Both the position numbers and the translations under genes were made by a program. A DNA stretch of 64,000 nucleotides, from contig NZ_FQWB01000004.1 of NCBI RefSeq assembly GCF_900129545.1, positions 62,001 through 126,000 of the forward strand, in the 5' to 3' direction. This document shows, piece by piece, positions 26,716 to 36,416 of the stretch (the first letter of the stretch is position 1; the number at the start of each line of letters is the position of its first letter). A model generated the notes under the pieces. It was not told the DNA's origin, ran no database searches, and was given only the letters and a program-made list of their open reading frames with translations. The stretch is from Flavobacterium fluvii (GTDB lineage Bacteria; Bacteroidota; Bacteroidia; Flavobacteriales; Flavobacteriaceae).

Positions 26716-28077
26716 TTATTTTTTACCAATCTTAAATATTTTACTGCTGCCAGGTGTCATTGAAGCATTAAAAACAATCGCTTCGGGTTTTTTCTTATCA
26801 TTATAGACAAGTTCAAACGGAACATTTTGTCCATTTACAGCTTCTTGCACCACTAGCTCATTAGCCTTTATCTTTTTAATTTTTGATGATAAAGTTTTCC
26901 AATCAACAGTTACTTTTTCAATTTTATTTGATGAAGTAGTATTTACGGCTTCAACCACGGCAGTGTTTTTTTCCTGATCAACCGTCATGCGCAACATTTC
27001 GCTTCCGGCCAATAAAAATGCCCCAACACCGTAAACATCCGTATCATCAAAAGTTACTTTATCGGGTGCGGCACCCTGCGCCTGAACATACCCTAATTTA
27101 CCGTTTGGATGCACCGAAGTCGTCAATGCGTCCCAAGCCTTTTCAACAACCGTAGCATATTTTTTATACGGTAAAATCCCCTGATTAATCCCCCAAGTTA
27201 AAGCATAACAGAAGAAACCTGTACCACTGGTTTCCTTTACAGGATACGTGCCCGGGTCTAATAAACTTGCATGCCAACTTCCATCAGCTTGCTGGATACT
27301 GGCCACCTTGGCCGACATATCCTTGAAAAGCTGGATGAATTTTTCTCTGTCTGGATGATCTTTCGGCATTACGGACAATACCCTAACCAAACCTCCCATT
27401 ACCCATCCGTTACCACGGCTCCAAAACACTTTTGTTCCATTCTTTTCTTTCTTGCCGAAATAGCGACTGTCCCTGTAGTACAAATGCTCTTCCTTATCGT
27501 ATAAGTATTCCGTTGACTTCCACCACAGTTTTGATGAAGTATCCAAATACTTCATGTCACCTGTTGCCTCCGTAAGGTAACCCAATGCAGGCGGTCCCAT
27601 AAATAAGGCGTCACACCATGCCCATTCACGGGCAAAAATTTTGTTTTTCCATTCAAGACTTTCAGTATGCGGCAACACTACAAGCGTATCTGCAAGAGAT
27701 TTAAAGTCTTCAATGTATTTTGGATTTTTATAAATTGTATAAAGCTGGGAATACAATTGTCCTACACAATAATCATCGGCAAATTGGCGATAGTGACCTA
27801 TTTTCCATTTATTGTCCTCTCCTACTTGTACAAGCTTTTTATAATAGGTTTCATCATTGGCAATTTTGCCCCAGGCCATCATGCCCGTATACATAGCTCC
27901 GCTAGTCCAGTCTTTTTTCGAATTTTTCCAGCCTTCAGTTTCCAAGGTTCTCCATTGCCAGTCAGCCACCTTTTTCATTTGATGATAAATACTATCTGCA
28001 CGCAATTCCGGTAGTTGGGCATTGGCCGTACTAACAAAAAAAGCCACAAAAAGTAATAATAATATCTGTTTACGCAT
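26716..28077 (-). CDS. GH105 unsaturated uronyl hydrolase
   Basis: 453 residues with a signal peptide (ending TANAQ), likely periplasmic. GH105 enzymes hydrate the 4,5-double bond of unsaturated galacturonate or glucuronate left by polysaccharide lyases and release it. The (alpha/alpha)6 barrel shows the catalytic Asp D156 in WCDALFMGPP and the WSRGNGW motif at 219-225, both diagnostic, plus a GTGFFCYALTWGIN segment. Its presence implies a lyase step. The two toroid proteins in the locus, one just upstream in the same direction with 83 bp between, are the candidates. Whether it prefers unsaturated GlcA or GalA is not visible. Confidence 0.93.
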   Translation of the reverse strand: MRKQILLLLFVAFFVSTANAQLPELRADSIYHQMKKVADWQWRTLETEGWKNSKKDWTSGAMYTGMMAWGKIANDETYYKKLVQVGEDNKWKIGHYRQFADDYCVGQLYSQLYTIYKNPKYIEDFKSLADTLVVLPHTESLEWKNKIFAREWAWCDALFMGPPALGYLTEATGDMKYLDTSSKLWWKSTEYLYDKEEHLYYRDSRYFGKKEKNGTKVFWSRGNGWVMGGLVRVLSVMPKDHPDREKFIQLFKDMSAKVASIQQADGSWHASLLDPGTYPVKETSGTGFFCYALTWGINQGILPYKKYATVVEKAWDALTTSVHPNGKLGYVQAQGAAPDKVTFDDTDVYGVGAFLLAGSEMLRMTVDQEKNTAVVEAVNTTSSNKIEKVTVDWKTLSSKIKKIKANELVVQEAVNGQNVPFELVYNDKKKPEAIVFNASMTPGSSKIFKIGKK

Positions 28078-28160
28078 TGTTTTTTAGATTTAATTAATTC
28101 ATAATTTATTTTGAGAAAGTTCTCTTCTATTGTTAATTCCTCCGATAACTAAACAAAAAA

Positions 28161-29564
28161 TCATTCAGGAATAGGTTTGTTATCATAAACTGCAGGTATC
28201 TGTTGCTGCATCCAAATCGTCATCCAAGCCGATCCCATACGAGTGGCAATAGCTTCTTCCCTACCCGGATAACTGTTTTCATTATCACCGGTATAGGTAT
28301 GCCTGTCGGCAAAACGCTCCTGTTGCGCCAACACTTTGTCCATATGCAGTTTTGCCCAATACTTCCCTTTATGTTTTTGCGCAAGATTATCCCAACCATA
28401 GGTAAAAGCGGCGATATCCATATTTGCGAAAGCATCATAAATACCTAATCCCCAATCAGATCCCTCAGGGTAATAAACCTCGGGCGATCCCTCCTGATAC
28501 ATTGTTCCACCCGGCGCTTTGTAAGGCGGTGACGAAAACCGATGAGCAGTCACTGAATAGTAAATTTTATCTAGATTAAATCGGGCTGCTTCCGGTGTCT
28601 TTTTTCCGGCTAACGAAAATACAATAGGCGCATTGATCATCGAAGTAAGCGCATTGTATATTGGGTGAATTATACCGTGATTAATCACAAAACCGGGCTC
28701 CTCGACATTGTAACCTTTCAACCAATTACTAACAGGCTTTCCATGTATAACTTTCGAGTTATGCAAATCCGAAGGCAAAGCAGTCGCTGCGACCATATAT
28801 TCAACAGCTTTTTGCAACCATTTATTTGAATTGGGATGATCTGGCAACATTGTTGCTGCCAAATACAATAATTCAGCATTCCAAGCATCCTCTTCAATTT
28901 TAGAATCACCCGGGAAAAGTATTTTTCCGCTACTGTCTTTATAAAAAAGAGGAGCCGTAGGAAGAAAGCGATCGGCTTCGGTAACAATCATTTTTGTGAT
29001 ATAGGATTGATCTTTCGGTGAAAAATCGTCCCATAAAAGCCAAGCTGCATATCCCGAGTAATAAGCCCAAAGAGCCGCTTGCCAATCCCCGCCCCAAACC
29101 TTGCGTTTGCCATTAACTTTATGATCATAAGCCACTGAACGAACCAACTTGATCGTTTTGTCTTTAGCTTCTTGCAAGGACACTCCTGTGATGGAAGGGT
29201 CATATATTCCGGTTTTAATGGCAATAGCCAAACCAAATGACATTCCTGCCGGAAAACGATACCTGTATTCATTTACCTTCGATTTGCTTTTCAAGTCAAG
29301 ATAGCCCGTAGAATCTGACTCGTATTTTTTTACATCACGATACCAAGAATTAAGTGCAAATTTATTGACATTAAGCAAGGCTGATTTTACCGTATTCGTT
29401 AATTGATCCTGAGGTACTTTTTTTCGAAACTTACTCCAATTAATAGGCTGAACCATTGTTGAAGGATCGGGCTTCTCCACTACTGTTACAGTTTGACTTT
29501 TTCCGGAACTGACTACTATAATCAACAACAAGATGGAAACCCCATATTTTAAATTATATTTCAT
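28161..29564 (-). CDS. Secreted toroid protein, lyase-like (467 aa), paralog of the 648-aa protein
   Basis: A signal peptide (YGVSILLLIIVVSSGKSQ) precedes a single helical toroid-like domain. Motifs shared with the 648-aa protein are WGGDWQAALW (157-166), MIVTEADRF (192-200), DSKIEEDAWN (220-229), NHGIIHP (295-301) and YPEGSDWG. It lacks the C-terminal beta-sandwich of the paralog. I do not recognise a named family. Next to GH105 it is a good candidate for a uronate-releasing lyase or hydrolase. A 19-bp perfect inverted repeat separates it from GH109 upstream, so it probably forms its own unit with GH105. Confidence 0.65.
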   Translation of the reverse strand: MKYNLKYGVSILLLIIVVSSGKSQTVTVVEKPDPSTMVQPINWSKFRKKVPQDQLTNTVKSALLNVNKFALNSWYRDVKKYESDSTGYLDLKSKSKVNEYRYRFPAGMSFGLAIAIKTGIYDPSITGVSLQEAKDKTIKLVRSVAYDHKVNGKRKVWGGDWQAALWAYYSGYAAWLLWDDFSPKDQSYITKMIVTEADRFLPTAPLFYKDSSGKILFPGDSKIEEDAWNAELLYLAATMLPDHPNSNKWLQKAVEYMVAATALPSDLHNSKVIHGKPVSNWLKGYNVEEPGFVINHGIIHPIYNALTSMINAPIVFSLAGKKTPEAARFNLDKIYYSVTAHRFSSPPYKAPGGTMYQEGSPEVYYPEGSDWGLGIYDAFANMDIAAFTYGWDNLAQKHKGKYWAKLHMDKVLAQQERFADRHTYTGDNENSYPGREEAIATRMGSAWMTIWMQQQIPAVYDNKPIPE

Positions 29565-29650
29565 CTTTACATTTTTTTTATTTTAAAAAACATATGACTA
29601 TAATCTTACCTCCCTCTTTTCGGTCACCATCTAATCATAAATATCAACTA

Positions 29651-29691
29651 AGGAATAAAAACCATTGATCGAATCAATGGTTTTTATTCCT
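29651..29691 (-). terminator. Strong terminator after the GH109 operon
   Basis: Perfect 19-bp inverted repeat (29651-29669 / 29673-29691) with loop CGA, A- and T-rich at both outer ends. It terminates the metallophosphoesterase-GH35-DUF3472-GH109 unit. Confidence 0.85.
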
Positions 29692-29719
29692 ATTTCATTT
29701 AGAAAGGTTCTAATTCCTT

Positions 29720-31099
29720 TTATTTTGAAAATTCTAATCCTTTTAATTTATTCCAACCTCCACGAGTAAAATCAGGAATTTCCACTGGAGCCGAATTATT
29801 ATTAAGGGAAGTTTCTGTTAATGGAGCCAAACAAGACCATTCTGCCAAATCATATACATCCATATCCAACGGAAGTCCGTTTTGAAGACAGTAAATCAAA
29901 CGGTAATCCATTACGAAATCCATTCCTCCGTGACCTCCAACTTTTTTGGCTTTTTCTTCGATTCCAGCCACAATTGGGTGTTTGTATTTTTCCATCAAGG
30001 CCTTTTTCACGTCTGCAGGCACAAAACTGTGGGCATTCAAATTCTCGTGATTCACTTTTACATCAGCACTTATCGATTTTGAATCCAATGCATAACCTTC
30101 TACAGGATATTTATTGGCAAAACCTTTTGTTCCAGTAAGTTGATACATACGGCTATACGGACGAGGATTCGCCACATTATGCTGAATTTGGATTGTTTTT
30201 CCTTTTTCTGTACGAATCATGGTCATAGTATGATCTCCATTTTTAAAATCTTTTATCTCCTCTCCTGTTTTTTCTTTAATGAAAGCAGGAATACCTACAA
30301 CTTTGGTATCCATGGAAACCAAATAATTCATTTTGTCACCACGATGGATATTCAACGCCATACAAGCTGGTCCCATACCGTGTGTGGCATAAATATCTCC
30401 ACGGTGTTCTTTATTGTAGTCTAAACGCCAGTTACTCCAATAATCTTTCCAAAAAGGTTCAAGATTGTGAATATAAGCACCTTCTGCGTGAAGAATTTCA
30501 CCAAACAATCCTTGTTGAGCCATGTTCAAAGTAGTCAATTCAAAGAAATCATACACACAATTCTCCAATTGCATGCAGTGTTTTCTGGTTTTTTCGGATG
30601 TATTGATCAAATCCCAAATTTCTTCCATTGTCATGGCACCGGGCACTTCAATTGCCACGTGCTTTCCGTCTTTCATCGCTTGAACGCCAATCTGCGCATG
30701 ATGTTTCCAGTCGGTAGCAACATAAACAAGGTCTACATTTGGAAGAGCCGTTACTTTACGCCAAGCATTTGCATCACCAAAAAATTCTTGTGCTTTAGGA
30801 AGTCCCGCTTTCTCCAAAATCTTGTTTGCTGATTTTGTTCTGTCTTCCAGCATATCGCAAAGTGCAACAATCTCAACTCCTTCAATATGTGTCATGCGCT
30901 CAACAGCACCCGGTCCTCTCATACCCAATCCTATGAATGCGACACGAACCTTTGGTAATGGGGTACAAGCCATACGCAAAACGTCTGTTTGTCCTTTGGC
31001 ACGCTTTGGAGTAGCGGTCTTAATCATTTGGGCAGATGCCCCTATCCATCCCAATACACAACAGATAGTCAGAATGGATTTAAAAAAAGTAGTTTTCAT
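29720..31099 (-). CDS. GH109 NAD-dependent alpha-N-acetylgalactosaminidase
   Basis: 459 residues with a signal peptide (ICCVLGWIGASAQ). Gfo/Idh/MocA fold: NAD-binding GLGMRGPG at 57-64, then YVATDWKHHAQIG and E151 in AIEVPG. Y183, and Y237/H240 in IYATHGMGP, match residues known to matter in GH109. GGHGGMDF at 388-395 is diagnostic. GH109 removes alpha-linked GalNAc (blood group A, Tn antigen) by an NAD redox mechanism. The enzyme is folded with its cofactor and many are Tat-exported; here the signal lacks a clear twin Arg. It is the last gene of operon B. Together with GalNAc salvage genes at 48.4-54.8 kb it points to alpha-GalNAc as a substrate sugar. Confidence 0.9.
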   Translation of the reverse strand: MKTTFFKSILTICCVLGWIGASAQMIKTATPKRAKGQTDVLRMACTPLPKVRVAFIGLGMRGPGAVERMTHIEGVEIVALCDMLEDRTKSANKILEKAGLPKAQEFFGDANAWRKVTALPNVDLVYVATDWKHHAQIGVQAMKDGKHVAIEVPGAMTMEEIWDLINTSEKTRKHCMQLENCVYDFFELTTLNMAQQGLFGEILHAEGAYIHNLEPFWKDYWSNWRLDYNKEHRGDIYATHGMGPACMALNIHRGDKMNYLVSMDTKVVGIPAFIKEKTGEEIKDFKNGDHTMTMIRTEKGKTIQIQHNVANPRPYSRMYQLTGTKGFANKYPVEGYALDSKSISADVKVNHENLNAHSFVPADVKKALMEKYKHPIVAGIEEKAKKVGGHGGMDFVMDYRLIYCLQNGLPLDMDVYDLAEWSCLAPLTETSLNNNSAPVEIPDFTRGGWNKLKGLEFSK

Positions 31100-31173
31100 T
31101 ATTATATTAATTAAAATTATTAAAAATTATGTAAATCTCTTATTGTTTAAAAAAGGTAAAAATGCTTTAAAAC

Positions 31174-32469
31174 TTAGGGTAAATTATTAAAATCAATGTT
31201 AGGTTTTATATTATTTAAAGGTCTTGTGAAAAGAGTTTTAAACTTAGTGTAATCATTAAAGAACCCGCAATTTCTCAAATAGAATGAGTTATCATCCAAA
31301 CCTCCTGAATAATCCATGCGATACCCTTTACTTCCGGTATTATCGATCGTGAATTTCGCAGCATTTATTTCAACCCAATTTCCTTTATCATCGCAAATCC
31401 ATTGATTACCAAACAACACTTTGCGCGTTAAATCACCCTGTTCAGGAATAAAATTCTCTAAAAATGAATGGAATCGTTTCAAATACGTATTGGTTTGCGG
31501 ACGATTAAAACTTGCGATTAACTGCCATTGACCCAATTCTGGAGCAAAAAAGTAAGCCGTATAAGTGGTTGTATTATCCTTTTGAGGCACACCATGGAGT
31601 AAAAATTTATAGGTATTACCGGTAATCCAATTGTATCTCAAATAGCTTTGTCCCCCTGAACCTTCATTCCCGAACTCCCCTGCATGAACATCTTTCCCTT
31701 TCTTCAACAATTTAATTTTATGAGTGTCTGGAATACTTTTAGGATCGTCTGTACTAAAGGGACTCCAAACAGAAAACAGGAATCTGCGTTCTTTGGCAGA
31801 ATTAACCTGTATGCCAAAATATCCTTCGCCAAATCCGTTTGCCATATAATAAGACCCTATCAAATCTTGGCCTTTTGGCACGGTAACTTCGTTATAAAAC
31901 CATTCGGCGTTTGTTTTTTCTGGCACTTGATACGCCAAATGTGTCGAAGGCCCACGTCTGCCCCAATGAAAAAAATGCCCTTCATTATTAGGAACTAATC
32001 CTATATTTCCTTTAGCATCTTCACTACTAATTATTAATTTTGGAATGGAAGGAAAAGCATTAGCAGTCTTGCTGATACCTTTTATTTTTACGGCAACATA
32101 TCCTGTATCGGATATTTTCCAACTTCCTGCGATTAGCGATTGCTTTTTAGTTTCATTGTATGTTACTTTTTTGGAAACATTATTGATTATGTACTCAACA
32201 ACTGATTTTCCGGAAACGGCAACTGATTCATCTGTTGCTATTTTGAAAGTTCCTGGTTTCGAAATTCGGAAGTAAGCCGTAAAATATTCTTCGGGATTAG
32301 TCCAGTTTTCTATTCCGTTGTTTGTTATGGTTTTACTGCCCAGATGCAAAGAACTGTACGCATTGCCCCCAAGAGGCAAAGCTAAATTAGTGGCCGCTTC
32401 TTGGGCGTTTAGATTAGAACCCAGAAGAACTAGCGCAAAAAAAGAAAGCGTTTTTTTAAAATATTTCAT
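31174..32469 (-). CDS. DUF5077-DUF3472 secreted protein
   Basis: 431 residues with a signal peptide (LSFFALVLLGSNLNAQ). An N-terminal beta-sandwich of DUF5077 type (GNAYSSLHLGSKTITNNGIENW, about 28-160) is followed by DUF3472 (HFFHWGRRGPSTHLAYQVP, then WFYNEVTVP and NGFGEGYFGIQVNSAKERR, about 170-400). Such proteins are common beside glycosidases; no reaction is known to me. The N-domain looks like a carbohydrate-binding module. It lies between GH35 and GH109 in the same operon (74 and 92 bp gaps), so a role in binding or processing the same glycan is inferred. Confidence 0.75.
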   Translation of the reverse strand: MKYFKKTLSFFALVLLGSNLNAQEAATNLALPLGGNAYSSLHLGSKTITNNGIENWTNPEEYFTAYFRISKPGTFKIATDESVAVSGKSVVEYIINNVSKKVTYNETKKQSLIAGSWKISDTGYVAVKIKGISKTANAFPSIPKLIISSEDAKGNIGLVPNNEGHFFHWGRRGPSTHLAYQVPEKTNAEWFYNEVTVPKGQDLIGSYYMANGFGEGYFGIQVNSAKERRFLFSVWSPFSTDDPKSIPDTHKIKLLKKGKDVHAGEFGNEGSGGQSYLRYNWITGNTYKFLLHGVPQKDNTTTYTAYFFAPELGQWQLIASFNRPQTNTYLKRFHSFLENFIPEQGDLTRKVLFGNQWICDDKGNWVEINAAKFTIDNTGSKGYRMDYSGGLDDNSFYLRNCGFFNDYTKFKTLFTRPLNNIKPNIDFNNLP

Positions 32470-32561
32470 GCTATTTAATTGATTTATAAAATTGAAATAA
32501 TCTGTATCAGGATTATCGTTATGTTTTTTTTATGGTTTTGAATAAGGTCTATTACTATTCT

Positions 32562-34421
32562 TTATTGTCCTTTTTCCGGTTTTAAATCTTCTAAAATAGG
32601 CGTAATGATAGTTTTGACCTTTTGTTGCACCACCTCATTTTTTTGTTCGAAAATCACGATATCATTTTTGCCTTTTTTAAGCCAACATCCCGGCAGATAC
32701 AAAGTTTGTTGCGGACCAACACTCCAATAGCGACCAATATTGATTCCGTTTACAAACACAATTCCTTTGCCCCAATCCCGCATATCCAAAAAAGTATCAC
32801 CTGTTTTCGCAAGATTAAACGAGCCTTGGTATAAAGTGGGACGGTTTGTTTTTGCGGAACTTTTGTGTTTGGCCAAATTCGGAACGTCAGTCATGGGGAG
32901 TTTATACATTTCCCAATCACCCGTAATCGTTTCCCCATTAATTATTACCGGGCTAATAATTCCTTTGTTGTTCTCATTTATTTGTGGACCGTAATTTATA
33001 CGTCCCATATTTTCCACAACAATGTCTAAAGTAGCATTAAATGGAATGTCAATTTCGCAATCGTATTTTTTATAGTATCTATTTAACTCGGCAACTTTTA
33101 TTCCGTTAACATAAACTATTGCATAATCACGTAAGCCTTTTAATTCTAATTTTCCACTGATGGGTTGCGTGAATTTTTTGCTGTACCAAACGTATCCATT
33201 CCCTTGATTTAACTGCTCAAAAGTCAAAGGATTGTCTTCGATTACGGAGCTTATCCCTGATTTAAGATCAGCCAAATCAACTGCTTTGGTCAAGGCTATA
33301 TCAGGAATAGTAATCACTGCTATTTTTGCAGGAACAGCTGGTGTTTCATTCGTTTTCAACAACTCCCTCAAAGCATTGTATTTAGGCGTTGCCCAACCGG
33401 CTTCACTAATTGGGGCATCATAATCGTATGAGGTCATGTCAGGCTGAATATCATGTTCCTTGTTGTAATTTGCTCCGGTAGTGAAACCAAAATTTGTACC
33501 TCCGTGAATCATGTAGTAATTAAATGAAACTCCGTTATCCAAATATTTTTTGGTTTGACGAACAGTTTGCTCCGGTTTTTGTGTAGGGAATGGTTCTGCC
33601 CAATGGTCTAACCAACCGGGATAAAATTCGGCCACCATATAAGGACCTTGGCCGTTGTTAAATTGCTCAACTACCTTTTTCAATTTTGCAATGTCACCCT
33701 CACCATTGGCCGTTGGAAGCGCACCGGGTAAAGCTCCTCCTTCAAATAACCAACTCCCGTCTGAAGTAAAGAAAGGAACTTCGAATCCTAAATCTTTTAA
33801 CTGCTGGAATACCGCAGCGCTATATTTTTTATGTTCTGCCAACGGAATGTCTTTACGTTGCGCCACGTAAGAACCAAATTCATTCTCGCCCTGAACCATA
33901 ATAATTGGTCCGCCTTTGGTAATTTGCAAATTTTTGACTTGATTGTATAATGCCGTGAAATACGATTTTGTGGCAGCCAAATAGGCTTCATTATGGCCTC
34001 GAATAACCATATTGGGCACATTTTGCAAGAACCACGGATACCCACCAAATTCCCATTCGGCACACACATAGGGTCCCGGACGCAAGATTACAAACAAACC
34101 TTCTTCCTGCGCAATTTTAATATACTCGGCCAAGTTTTTATTTCCGGTTTTAAAATCCCAAACACCGGGTGCAATTTCATGATAGTTCCAAAAAACATAG
34201 GTCGCAACAGCATTTAACCCCATAGCTTTCATCATTTTTAAGCGATGACGCCAATACGGTTGTGGAATACGTGAGTAATGCATTTCACCACTATGAATTT
34301 GAATGGGATTACCATCCAAAACAAAATTACCTCCTGTAATGGAAAAAGTATGTTTTGATTGCGCCCCTGAATTTGCAATAAACAAGAAGAATAGAAATAA
34401 TACAAAAAAGTGCTTCTTCAT
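32562..34421 (-). CDS. GH35 beta-galactosidase
   Basis: 619 residues with a signal peptide (ending GAQS). The GH35 TIM barrel has FVLDGNPIQIHSGEMHYSR, WNYHEIAPGVWDF and RPGPYVCAEWEFGGYPW. The acid/base E181 lies in QGENEFG and the nucleophile E265 in VAEFYPGWLDHW. C-terminal beta domains (about 400-600) include RYWSVGPQQTLYLPGCWL. Exo-acting beta-galactosidase, often on beta-1,3-Gal. With GH109 in the same operon it would fit Gal-beta-1,3-GalNAc (core 1) type structures. Probably periplasmic or outer-membrane. Confidence 0.95.
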   Translation of the reverse strand: MKKHFFVLFLFFLFIANSGAQSKHTFSITGGNFVLDGNPIQIHSGEMHYSRIPQPYWRHRLKMMKAMGLNAVATYVFWNYHEIAPGVWDFKTGNKNLAEYIKIAQEEGLFVILRPGPYVCAEWEFGGYPWFLQNVPNMVIRGHNEAYLAATKSYFTALYNQVKNLQITKGGPIIMVQGENEFGSYVAQRKDIPLAEHKKYSAAVFQQLKDLGFEVPFFTSDGSWLFEGGALPGALPTANGEGDIAKLKKVVEQFNNGQGPYMVAEFYPGWLDHWAEPFPTQKPEQTVRQTKKYLDNGVSFNYYMIHGGTNFGFTTGANYNKEHDIQPDMTSYDYDAPISEAGWATPKYNALRELLKTNETPAVPAKIAVITIPDIALTKAVDLADLKSGISSVIEDNPLTFEQLNQGNGYVWYSKKFTQPISGKLELKGLRDYAIVYVNGIKVAELNRYYKKYDCEIDIPFNATLDIVVENMGRINYGPQINENNKGIISPVIINGETITGDWEMYKLPMTDVPNLAKHKSSAKTNRPTLYQGSFNLAKTGDTFLDMRDWGKGIVFVNGINIGRYWSVGPQQTLYLPGCWLKKGKNDIVIFEQKNEVVQQKVKTIITPILEDLKPEKGQ

Positions 34422-34601
34422 TTGGTTCTCATTAATGTTTTATGAAACTTATTTTTCTAAGTTTAGTTTGTAATGCGTAATTATTTTTTGACATAGAATC
34501 TGGTCACTTACTATTTATCACTGCTTTTTCGTTCCTATTCCATTGACCACAATTAATAGAATTATCTTTTTCACTTGCGGCAGTAATTAATTTTGTGGTT
34601 T

Positions 34602-35831
34602 TTACCTTTTGGCATCCAGATTGAATTGACCTATCTCGCTGCCATCGTCTTTGAACATCGTCAGATTCATTTTTTTTGAGCTGGCTTCAATTCGAGTCAA
34701 AGTTCTTGTTCCTGTAACTGGGCCTCCGCCAATGGCAAAATGATAAGAATGCTTTGGATTTGGTTCATACAATCCATATTCATGGGTATGTCCCGCAATA
34801 AATAAATCAATTTTGTACTTATCGAACAATGGCCCAAAAAGTCTTCTGCACTCCAAAGGTCCATGCCAGTCCTCCCCAGAATAAAAATGTGGAATATGCA
34901 TCATTACCACTCGAAAAGGTGCTTTTTTAAACGCTTTCGTTTGCATTTGTTCCTCCAGCCACACGGCTTGCTCTTCCCTATATTTGTCAAAATCGACTGC
35001 ACCACCATAAACGGGGTGCGTATCCAATTTATCTTCACCAGTGTCCAAAACTATTGTAAACACGGAGCCCATTTTAAAAGAATAGTATTCTCGATTATCA
35101 TAATTACAGTAATAATCATAAAGATTTCTCGAGAATTGCCCTCTGGTTTCATGGTTTCCCCGAACAAATAAAAATGGTTTTTCGGTTGAAAAAAAACTGC
35201 AGGGATTCAATAAATGGTTGATGACCTGGTTTTCATCTTTTTGGTAATCAAACATGTCACCATTTAGAAAAACAAAATCATAAGGTTTGTCTTGATTGAT
35301 TTTTATCAGTTCTTCAAATGATTTCGGACGATCATGAATATCATTCAATACCAACCAGCTGACTTTTTCTGCATCAGGATTCAAGGTCGTAAATGAATAG
35401 ATTTCACTATTGATAGTTTCTCCAAAAGTCATTTTATAGGGCTGAAATTCCACGATTTGCTTCGAAAAAACTTTGTAAAAATATTTGGTGCCAGGTTTTA
35501 AACCATTTATGGACACACAATTTATTTTAGAATGCGTATTCATCATTCCATTAATAACTTGCTGTGCTTTTGTTCCCAATTTTTCTGTTTCGCCAAACTC
35601 AACCCAATTCAGACATTTTAAATTGGTAAGCCACATTATAGTCATACCGTTTATGGTTGGAGCCTGCAAATACGGTTTAGTCAAAAACATATGGGAATCG
35701 TCTATTGTAAGTAAATCCGATTTTGTTTCTTCAGCAAAAGCGGACAAAGGCAATATGCCTGCCGCCACAGCTCCTGTTACACCTGCAATGGATTTTGTTA
35801 TAAAGGAACGACGTGTATTGGTAGTTTCCAT
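34602..35831 (-). CDS. Tat-exported calcineurin-like metallophosphoesterase
   Basis: 409 residues. The N-terminal twin-arginine signal TRRSFITK is followed by a hydrophobic stretch, so it is exported folded. A purple-acid-phosphatase-like N-domain (about 45-150) precedes the metallophosphatase domain. Metal motifs are D164-x-H166 (NDIHD), G191-D192, GNHE (225-228) and AGHTHEYG near the C-terminus. It removes phosphate from an unknown exported substrate. As the first gene of operon B, downstream of promoter B and operators B, it suggests that the target glycan or peptide may be phosphorylated; other explanations (nucleotide-sugar or phospholipid hydrolysis) are open. Confidence 0.88.
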   Translation of the reverse strand: METTNTRRSFITKSIAGVTGAVAAGILPLSAFAEETKSDLLTIDDSHMFLTKPYLQAPTINGMTIMWLTNLKCLNWVEFGETEKLGTKAQQVINGMMNTHSKINCVSINGLKPGTKYFYKVFSKQIVEFQPYKMTFGETINSEIYSFTTLNPDAEKVSWLVLNDIHDRPKSFEELIKINQDKPYDFVFLNGDMFDYQKDENQVINHLLNPCSFFSTEKPFLFVRGNHETRGQFSRNLYDYYCNYDNREYYSFKMGSVFTIVLDTGEDKLDTHPVYGGAVDFDKYREEQAVWLEEQMQTKAFKKAPFRVVMMHIPHFYSGEDWHGPLECRRLFGPLFDKYKIDLFIAGHTHEYGLYEPNPKHSYHFAIGGGPVTGTRTLTRIEASSKKMNLTMFKDDGSEIGQFNLDAKR

Positions 35832-36009
35832 AAATTTAATACTCTACAAATTACTTAATCGGATGGTTTAGAATTGTTGTTTTCTGTTTTCATGAAAAGG
35901 TTGCAAACTATTTTTGACTATCTAGTTTTCGCCTTTTTCAACTATAAATCAAACATCTCAATTTGATAAAAAAAGAAAATTCAAAACAATAAAATTTACT
36001 ATTCCGTTA

Positions 36010-36040
36010 CGAAACTATAGATTATATTTCTATTAACCAA
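36010..36040 (-). promoter_or_regulatory. Promoter B for the metallophosphoesterase-GH35-DUF3472-GH109 operon
   Basis: Minus strand: TTG (36040-36038), 20 bp, TAGTTTCG (36017-36010). It has the same spacing and the same TTCG deviation as the other four promoters of the regulon. Confidence 0.7.
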
Positions 36041-36056
36041 AGAAAACATTAAAAAA

Positions 36057-36093
36057 TGTGTTCGAACACATTAAATTTATGTTATCGAGCACA
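36057..36093. promoter_or_regulatory. Operator pair B
   Basis: TGTGTTCGAACACA (36057-36070, perfect palindrome) and TGTTATCGAGCACA (36080-36093), start-to-start 23 bp. The promoter-proximal copy is exactly 16 bp from the TTG of promoter B. Confidence 0.8.
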
Positions 36094-36184
36094 AAATGTA
36101 GTGAAATACTGTTTTTTCATAATCTATTTTTATTAATTTTGAAATAAATTCAATAGATTTACATGATTTTTTTCCTACTAATGG

Positions 36185-36214
36185 TTGAAACACTGATTAA
36201 ATGATATTAATTTG
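36185..36214 (+). promoter_or_regulatory. Probable promoter of the CBM9-like gene
   Basis: TTG 36185-36187, 19 bp, TTAATTTG 36207-36214 (one mismatch to TAnnTTTG). It has the standard spacing, unlike the regulon promoters, and leaves a leader of about 200 nt. Confidence 0.45.
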
Positions 36215-36416
36215 CGGAAAATCAATAATTATTTATTCAATCTTGCAATCACTTTTTTCTATTTTTTTTGGATGCTAAAAACCAGCTTAAAAAGAGCTGT
36301 TAAATACGATAAAATAAATGGGGATTATATAAAGAAATTAATTGCTCTTTCTTTTAATAATTTCGTTTTTAAAAGAATGTTTGGACTTGGTTTTAAAACA
36401 AATAATAAACACAAAA

